Shown piece by piece: positions 6,303 to 10,036 of a stretch of DNA of 10,036 nucleotides; position 1 is the first letter of the stretch, and each line of letters starts with the position of its first letter. The notes beneath the pieces are model-generated. The model had not been told where the DNA came from, did no database searches, and saw nothing but the letters and a program-made list of their open reading frames with translations. A program made the position numbers and the translations under genes. This DNA is from Burkholderiales bacterium (GTDB lineage: Bacteria > Pseudomonadota > Gammaproteobacteria > Burkholderiales > Usitatibacteraceae): contig JACMOJ010000502.1 of the NCBI GenBank assembly GCA_014378085.1, positions 1 to 10,036 of the forward strand. Reading direction: 5' to 3'.

Positions 6303-7594
6303 CAACAGCGCCATTTTTTGCTGCTTCGCGCGACCGTCACCACGCACAACAACAGTTTCCGGTGCTATGTGGCATTGCTATTGGCTTGGCATCGCTCGCA
6401 TTACTGGTGGCACCCTTTCGCAGCAGCGCGGGCTTGCGTGCGTCGTGTTTTGTTTTCGCGTTCTTGATTCTGCTGTTTATCTGGGGCAAGACAAAAACGC
6501 GCAGCATCGTGTTGCCGCAGGGCACACTGTTCCGCGCCGGAATACTCTTGTGGGTGGTGAGCGTTTTTGCCTATAGCCTTGGCAGCGGGGACGTCATGAC
6601 AAGTTTGGCGTCATGGCGCGGAGACGTGCTGACGCCGGTGCTTGCAGGGCTCGTTTGTTACAACTTATGCACCGGCCCCCAACAACTCAAACCCATCCTG
6701 CTTAGCCTGTTGGTGGGGTTGCTGGTCCTCGCGGGGATGGTGGTAGCCGACCCATTTCAGCCCCTCATCGGCACACACAGACCCCGATATATAAGCGTGG
6801 GTTGGTTATCGACTTGGGTCGTGTTGTTGGCGGGTTTGTTGCCGCTCGTCTGGCTGGTGAAGTGGCCCAAGCCGTTGGTAGCGCGCGCGCTGGGCAGCGT
6901 GGCATTCGCCGCCATTGTCGTTGCTGCCTGGTTCAGCGCCAACCGAATCGTTTGGCTATGTTTTGGTTTGATGTTCGGCCTGTATGTTGTTTTCAACGGG
7001 CGTGTCGGCCGTTCGATGCTGATCCGCATTGTGCTGGTTGCCGCCGGCACTCTAGTGGCGGGTTTGTTGTTCTACCTTGCCTCAACACAGCGTGCCAATG
7101 CGTTTCCCGATGCCGGGGTGAACGGCGTCAGCATCATTCAACAAGACGATCGGCGCACCATCTGGCGAGAGGCGATAAACACCATCCTAGACCGCCCTTT
7201 TGTCGGGCATGGCTACGCGTTGGAAGCCGCCAAGACGGCTCTGGCAGATCGTTTTGCAGAGCCGGGGTTTCGAGCGGTGTTCCGGCAAGCACACAATGTC
7301 GTGCTGAATTACGCGATTCAAATCGGCATCCCCGGCGCTCTTTCGTTGCTGGTACTGTTTGCAGGATTGACACACGCGTTTTGGCAACGGCGTCGCGACA
7401 TGATGGATGTTTCGCCGTGCGCGCGCGTCGTTTCCACCAGTGTTGCCACCTGCGGGCTGATGTTGGTTGCGGGATTTTTTCTGCGCAACATGACCGACGA
7501 TTTTTTTAGCCGACATGCGGCTTTGTTGTTTGGCGCGTCGGTGGGAATATTGCTGGCGGTGTGTGATTGGCAGGATGATCGCGTAGAACCTTAG
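6299..7594 (+). CDS. O-antigen ligase / Wzy_C-family polytopic membrane protein
   Basis: The protein probably transfers undecaprenyl-linked polysaccharide to lipid A-core in the periplasm (WaaL role), although Wzy polymerases share the domain. I start it at ATG 6299, which overlaps the preceding stop as ATGA and gives 431 residues. An in-frame GTG at 6251 would add 16 residues but lies inside the upstream gene. About ten to twelve hydrophobic segments are visible, for example FVFAFLILLFIW and WVVLLAGLLPLVWLV. The Wzy_C core has Arg216 in WFSANRIVWL, then a large periplasmic loop with DDRRTIWREAINTILDRPFVGHGY (starting at 283) and HNVVLNYAIQIGIPG (His332). An Arg and a His at comparable places are essential in studied WaaL proteins. 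The charged tail is cytoplasmic or short. It is the last gene of the plus-strand pair. Confidence 0.8.
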   Translation: MTTAPFFAASRDRHHAQQQFPVLCGIAIGLASLALLVAPFRSSAGLRASCFVFAFLILLFIWGKTKTRSIVLPQGTLFRAGILLWVVSVFAYSLGSGDVMTSLASWRGDVLTPVLAGLVCYNLCTGPQQLKPILLSLLVGLLVLAGMVVADPFQPLIGTHRPRYISVGWLSTWVVLLAGLLPLVWLVKWPKPLVARALGSVAFAAIVVAAWFSANRIVWLCFGLMFGLYVVFNGRVGRSMLIRIVLVAAGTLVAGLLFYLASTQRANAFPDAGVNGVSIIQQDDRRTIWREAINTILDRPFVGHGYALEAAKTALADRFAEPGFRAVFRQAHNVVLNYAIQIGIPGALSLLVLFAGLTHAFWQRRRDMMDVSPCARVVSTSVATCGLMLVAGFFLRNMTDDFFSRHAALLFGASVGILLAVCDWQDDRVEP

Positions 7595-7763
7595 GCGCTT
7601 GGAATCACCTGCCCTCAGAGAGGCGAACCGCCATAGATGACTAGAGGCAGCGGCCTAACGTGTTTACGCATTCGCGCAGCGAAGAAAATAATCGCGGTCT
7701 ATCCCTGCTAGTTCTGCTGGCGACGGCCTAATCGGCAACGCGCTCGATCAAGTGTAGTCGAAC
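7595..7763. other. 169-bp spacer between convergent ligase and methyltransferase genes
   Basis: I see no gene and no strong terminator here. The only small hairpin is GGCG/CGCC near 7623-7633, with no T run. This is where base composition begins to fall below that of the flanking genes. Confidence 0.5.
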
Positions 7764-8591
7764 TCATTGACGTGCACGATTAGCAACGATAACGGCTCTT
7801 CCGAAGCCCCAATATTGAGTAACGTCTGGAACCACGATCGCGACGCGGAGAAAGCCAGCGCGTATCAGCCTTTCCTCGATATCCAGTGCATAGTCGCGAA
7901 AACTTAGCACAGCTGAGCTGCCGCGCAAGCGGTCTCCATGGTATTCCGGCGGCAACAAGTGCGTGATGGTCCCATCAACACCTCGCACCGCACGCTCGAC
8001 GGTCGAAGATCGATCAAGCCTAATCGGAACCGTAAAAATAAATTGCCCCCCTTCTCCTAACACTCGCCGCACTTCTGAAAAGCCTCGCTGGTCATCGGCA
8101 ACGTGCTCGAAAACATCGGTACTGGTTATCAAATCAAACTTACCGGCTTCGAAACTTGTGCGCTCGACGTCCTCGCAACGAACCCCCTCAACCTCTTCGC
8201 CGGGTCTAACACCATCGAAATACTCGGAAAGGCTTAGCGTTCCCGCGTAGTGGTGTAAAAAAGCCACAAACGGACCACGCGAAGAAAACTCGTGGACCCT
8301 TGCGGTCTGTAAGCTAGGGACTCGACTACGAACGACTTTAGCCAGCGACATGTGCACTGCACTAGCCCGGCACGAAAGACAACGTACACCTAATTCTGAA
8401 CGTCTGAGTCGAACCAACCAAGTTCCGCCACAGCAGTGACAAATTGACCTCTGAATGGCGAGATCGGAAATTTTCAATATTGAGCGCGTGGCGAAAAGCG
8501 TGCCGCGCAATGCTGTAAGTGAAGACACCGTCGAAATTTCCATCACGAGAAACGCTGCGAATAATGGGGCTAATAATAGTGGACGCACCAC
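7764..8591 (-). CDS. Atypical SAM methyltransferase with N-terminal zinc knuckle
   Basis: The C-terminal two-thirds fits a class I methyltransferase. FDLITSTDVFEHV (152-164) is the motif II/III region, GGQFIFTVPI (181-190) follows, then HLLPPEYHGD (211-220) and FRDY (231-234). The usual Gly-rich SAM motif I is replaced by RVHEFSSRGPFV (98-109), a pattern I recall from a subgroup annotated only as methyltransferase-domain proteins. Before it, C51-x2-C54 and C71-x2-C74 form a likely zinc ribbon. Substrate unknown; its place beside polysaccharide genes suggests a sugar or lipid target, but that is inference. The longest frame starts at GTG 8591, but an AT-rich stretch with a possible -10 (TATAAG) sits right before it, so the ATG at 8541-8543 (residue 17) may be the true start. 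Lower GC than the flanking genes suggests acquisition. Confidence 0.7.
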   Translation of the reverse strand: MVRPLLLAPLFAAFLVMEISTVSSLTALRGTLFATRSILKISDLAIQRSICHCCGGTWLVRLRRSELGVRCLSCRASAVHMSLAKVVRSRVPSLQTARVHEFSSRGPFVAFLHHYAGTLSLSEYFDGVRPGEEVEGVRCEDVERTSFEAGKFDLITSTDVFEHVADDQRGFSEVRRVLGEGGQFIFTVPIRLDRSSTVERAVRGVDGTITHLLPPEYHGDRLRGSSAVLSFRDYALDIEERLIRAGFLRVAIVVPDVTQYWGFGRAVIVANRARQ

Positions 8592-8667
8592 AATTATTCT
8601 TATAAATTTATCAAATCAGGAGGCCATCGGGGAGCGCGGCGATTGGTCGAAATACCCTTGGATCAAA
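8592..8667 (-). promoter_or_regulatory. AT-rich leader with possible promoter for the methyltransferase
   Basis: Read on the minus strand, the end of this 76-base spacer is strongly AT-rich (TTTGATAAATTTATAAGAAT). TATAAG could serve as a -10, but I cannot point to a convincing -35. If used, transcription would begin about at the GTG 8591, favouring the downstream ATG as start. Confidence 0.25.
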
Positions 8668-8910
8668 CTAAAGATCCGTTTTCATTTTCGTTATCCGGCG
8701 ACGAGTTAAACGACATGCTAATGCTTTCTGCTCTTTTGCCGAAATTCGCGGAAGAACAAAGAAACTTCTGGCTGCACTAGGCAATATGCCACGACCAAGA
8801 TAAGGAACAGTATCGAATACGCGCTTCTCGCCTGTATTGAACACTAGCTCGAATTCACAACCGCTCAGTGGCTCCACAGATGTAACTGATTCCACGAATA
8901 CCCCCGTCAT
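8668..8910 (-). pseudogene. DUF2442 protein, C-terminus degraded
   Basis: The first 42 of 80 residues match DUF2442: VTSVEPLSGCEFELVFNTGE (9-28), then KRVFDTVPYLGRGI (29-42), the hallmark 'GE-.-FD-.-PYL-.-G' pattern. The family then normally has a Phe-x2-Val strand and a closing W.NG.D...E.LY segment. Here the chain instead continues as SFFVLPRISAKEQKALAC and a basic tail (LTRRRITKMKTDL) without it, and the other two minus frames do not supply it before they stop. I therefore read it as truncated or rearranged, although a divergent functional protein is not excluded. ATG 8908-8910 begins 2 bases after the stop of the DUF4160 remnant, the usual neighbour of DUF2442 genes. Role of the family is unknown; it is often listed near toxin-antitoxin-like pairs. 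Confidence 0.6.
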
Positions 8911-8912
8911 TG

Positions 8913-9212
8913 TTAGCGAGGCGGCTCAATTAAAAAAAGCGCATCACCTTTAATCGCTAAAGCCCAATCAGCCATGAGACTTTCGCGATGAATTTCTACC
9001 CACGCTTGTACCAACCTCGCGTTCTTGATGGCAAGTGTCGCAGTCAAGAGTGCATCGTCTTCAATTAAAAATACCGCTTCTTCACTTCAAAATTTTGCGT
9101 GGATGTGCGGCGATTTATGTCGTTCGTCATCGAAGAAATACGTGCGGGTCTACATTCTTAATCGGACACCTCGGGAACCGCCGCGGATGGCCGAATTCAG
9201 CCGCCGACTCAC
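8913..9212 (-). pseudogene. DUF4160 gene broken by in-frame stops
   Basis: The minus-strand frame ending at TAA 8913-8915 reads TRTYFFDDERHKSPHIHAKF, then TGA (9087-9089), then SEEAVFLIEDDALLTATLAI, KNARLVQAWVEIHRESLMAD and WALAIKGDALFLIEPPR. The (S)PHIHA motif, the EAVF/IEDD strand, WVEIHRE and ADW.LA are the DUF4160 signature. The family has a continuous reading frame of about 80-95 residues, and the TGA falls at a variable residue after HAKF. A second stop, TAG (9150-9152), lies in the same frame just before TRTYFF, where the family usually has its first strand. The 5' edge is uncertain: a GTG at 9210-9212, overlapping the stop of the CBS gene as GTGA, is in frame and at about the right distance. 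Alternatively PEVSD in another frame near 9162-9176 may be the original N-terminus plus a frameshift. Followed after 2 bases by DUF2442. Confidence 0.75.
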
Positions 9213-9649
9213 GAGACGCCGTGGCCTTTGATGTAAGTCTCAAGAAAGTTAATGGTGTGCCCCATTTCGCGGATGATGTCTTTAACCACGTCGCCGATGG
9301 AGATCACGCCGACCACCTTGCCTTGCTCCAGCACCGGCAAATGACGAAAACCTTTGGCAGCCATTAGGCCCATACACGCCTCCAGCGGGTCGGCTAACTT
9401 GACAGTCATTGGTCCGCGCGTCATCACCTGACTGACCACCGTTTGGTTTGCATCAAGCCCGGGAAGCAGCACCTTAATGGCACAGTCTCCCTGGGTCACG
9501 ATGCCAACCAGCACATCGTTGTCGATCACCAGCACCGACCGGACGCGGTTGTCGCGCATTTGTTGCAACGCCTTGAACACCATATCGCCAGAATTAACAT
9601 GGATGAGGGCGCTGCTTTTCTGGGCCAGCACGCTTTTTACAGTGGTCAC
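9209..9649 (-). CDS. Two-CBS-domain protein
   Basis: The 146-residue soluble protein consists almost entirely of a CBS pair (Bateman module): CBS1 about residues 11-64, with VRSVLVIDNDVLVGIVTQGD at 36-55, and CBS2 about 74-128, with FRHLPVLEQGKVVGVISIGD at 101-120. It ends in a helix containing LETYIKG, common in stand-alone bacterial CBS-pair proteins of this length. Such modules bind adenine nucleotides, NAD(H) or similar ligands and act as sensors, but the partner here is unknown. The start is GTG 9647-9649, backed by a clear Shine-Dalgarno. It lies downstream of the MsbA-like gene in the same direction, 114 bases apart, so co-transcription is possible. Intact and of normal composition, unlike the gene remnants after it. 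Confidence 0.9.
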   Translation of the reverse strand: MTTVKSVLAQKSSALIHVNSGDMVFKALQQMRDNRVRSVLVIDNDVLVGIVTQGDCAIKVLLPGLDANQTVVSQVMTRGPMTVKLADPLEACMGLMAAKGFRHLPVLEQGKVVGVISIGDVVKDIIREMGHTINFLETYIKGHGVS

Positions 9650-9656
9650 TCTAGTT

Positions 9657-9661
9657 CTCCT
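9657..9661 (-). promoter_or_regulatory. Shine-Dalgarno of the CBS-pair gene
   Basis: On the minus strand AGGAG lies 7 bases before GTG 9649 and decides for this non-ATG start. Confidence 0.75.
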
Positions 9662-9763
9662 TATGGAGGGTTGGTTGGAAAAACATACGCATGTGCGATT
9701 CTATCGACACTCACCAGTGGGCGCATCGCCAAGATGGGCGTACGATGTGTCACGGCTTACGCG

Positions 9764-10036
9764 TTATGTCCCCGCGAACTGCATCCGATACAAGCCTGCG
9801 TACGCCCCATTTGCTGCGAGTAGCTCGCGGTGTGGTCCCACTTCGACAATACGCCCACTTTCAAGCACCACGATCCGCGACGCGTTTTCGATGGTGGAAA
9901 GGCGGTGTGCAACAACAATCGTGGTGCGTCCCTGCATGAGGGTATCCAGTGCGGTTTGCACCGCGCGCTCCGACTCGGTGTCGAGCGCCGAGGTGGCCTC
10001 ATCCAACAGCAGAATCGGTGCATCTTTGAGCAACGC
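9764..10036 (-). CDS. msbA: C-terminus of MsbA-like lipid A export ABC transporter (partial)
   Basis: The last 91 residues of a type IV ABC exporter half-transporter are present; the gene runs off the window edge. Visible parts of the nucleotide-binding domain are the Walker B and D-loop ([12 protein letters not shown]), the H-loop ([12 protein letters not shown]), then [20 protein letters not shown] and the tail [11 protein letters not shown]. That ending closely resembles the C-terminus of E. coli MsbA, which flips lipid A-core across the inner membrane. Walker A, the signature motif and the membrane domain lie outside. Nearby ligase and glycosyltransferases fit an LPS export role. A different ABC-B exporter is possible, since these motifs are shared. 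Confidence 0.8.
   Translation of the reverse strand, partial: ALLKDAPILLLDEATSALDTESERAVQTALDTLMQGRTTIVVAHRLSTIENASRIVVLESGRIVEVGPHRELLAANGAYAGLYRMQFAGT

Noticed and set aside
6802..7509. 235-residue open frame inside the ligase gene
   Set aside because: It lies wholly within the ligase in another frame, is Cys/Arg/His-rich and has no recognisable motif.
9025..9367. Plus-strand open frames over the DUF4160 remnant and CBS gene
   Set aside because: They are antisense shadows; the minus-strand reading carries the recognisable DUF4160 and CBS motifs.
9724..9747. Hairpin CATCGCC / GGCG-TAC-GATG downstream of the MsbA-like gene
   Set aside because: The stem is bulged and no T run follows on the minus strand, so I do not call a terminator.
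9443..9823. Plus-strand 126-residue frame opposite the CBS gene
   Set aside because: It mirrors codon structure of the CBS gene and has no domain or ribosome binding site.

Overview
The window looks like a chromosomal segment of a GC-rich Gram-negative proteobacterium, probably beta or gamma. The evidence is an outer-membrane lipoprotein secretin of a type II secretion system (T2SS), an O-antigen-ligase-type protein, and the C-terminus of an MsbA-like lipid A exporter. Most coding sequence is roughly 60% GC. About 7.6-9.2 kb is visibly poorer in GC, near 40-50% in the lines counted by hand.

Positions 1-3975 (+ strand) hold the distal end of a T2SS operon: the last codons of an upstream gene (probably gspL), gspM of the 'b' subtype, a short GspN/GspC-like inner-membrane protein with a long Pro/Gly/Met-rich tail, and gspD. 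The first three are joined by ATGA overlaps. The order (L)-M-N-D resembles the Xanthomonas xps operon. A long imperfect hairpin at about 4005-4044, followed by a T run, closes this operon and lies between convergent genes.

Positions 4069-7594 hold surface-polysaccharide genes: a WbbL-like family 2 glycosyltransferase on the minus strand and, divergently, a second GT2 enzyme translationally coupled to a WaaL/Wzy_C O-antigen ligase-type membrane protein. The 350-bp divergent spacer contains two unrelated tandem arrays, one with a 12-bp period and one with ten 9-bp units. The 9-bp array leads, in frame and without a stop, into the second glycosyltransferase.

Positions 7595-9212 (minus strand, lower GC) hold an atypical methyltransferase with a zinc-knuckle N-terminus and a degenerate SAM motif I, preceded by a decayed DUF4160-DUF2442 pair. 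The DUF4160 reading frame carries two in-frame stops and the DUF2442 protein has lost its family C-terminus. This segment looks like an accessory insertion in decay.

Positions 9209-10036 (minus strand) hold a two-CBS-domain protein with a good Shine-Dalgarno and the last 91 residues of an MsbA-family ABC transporter that runs off the window.

My reading is an envelope-biogenesis neighbourhood (T2SS plus LPS assembly). No unmistakably new system is visible. The points most worth following up are the twin arrays, the atypical methyltransferase and the broken DUF pair.
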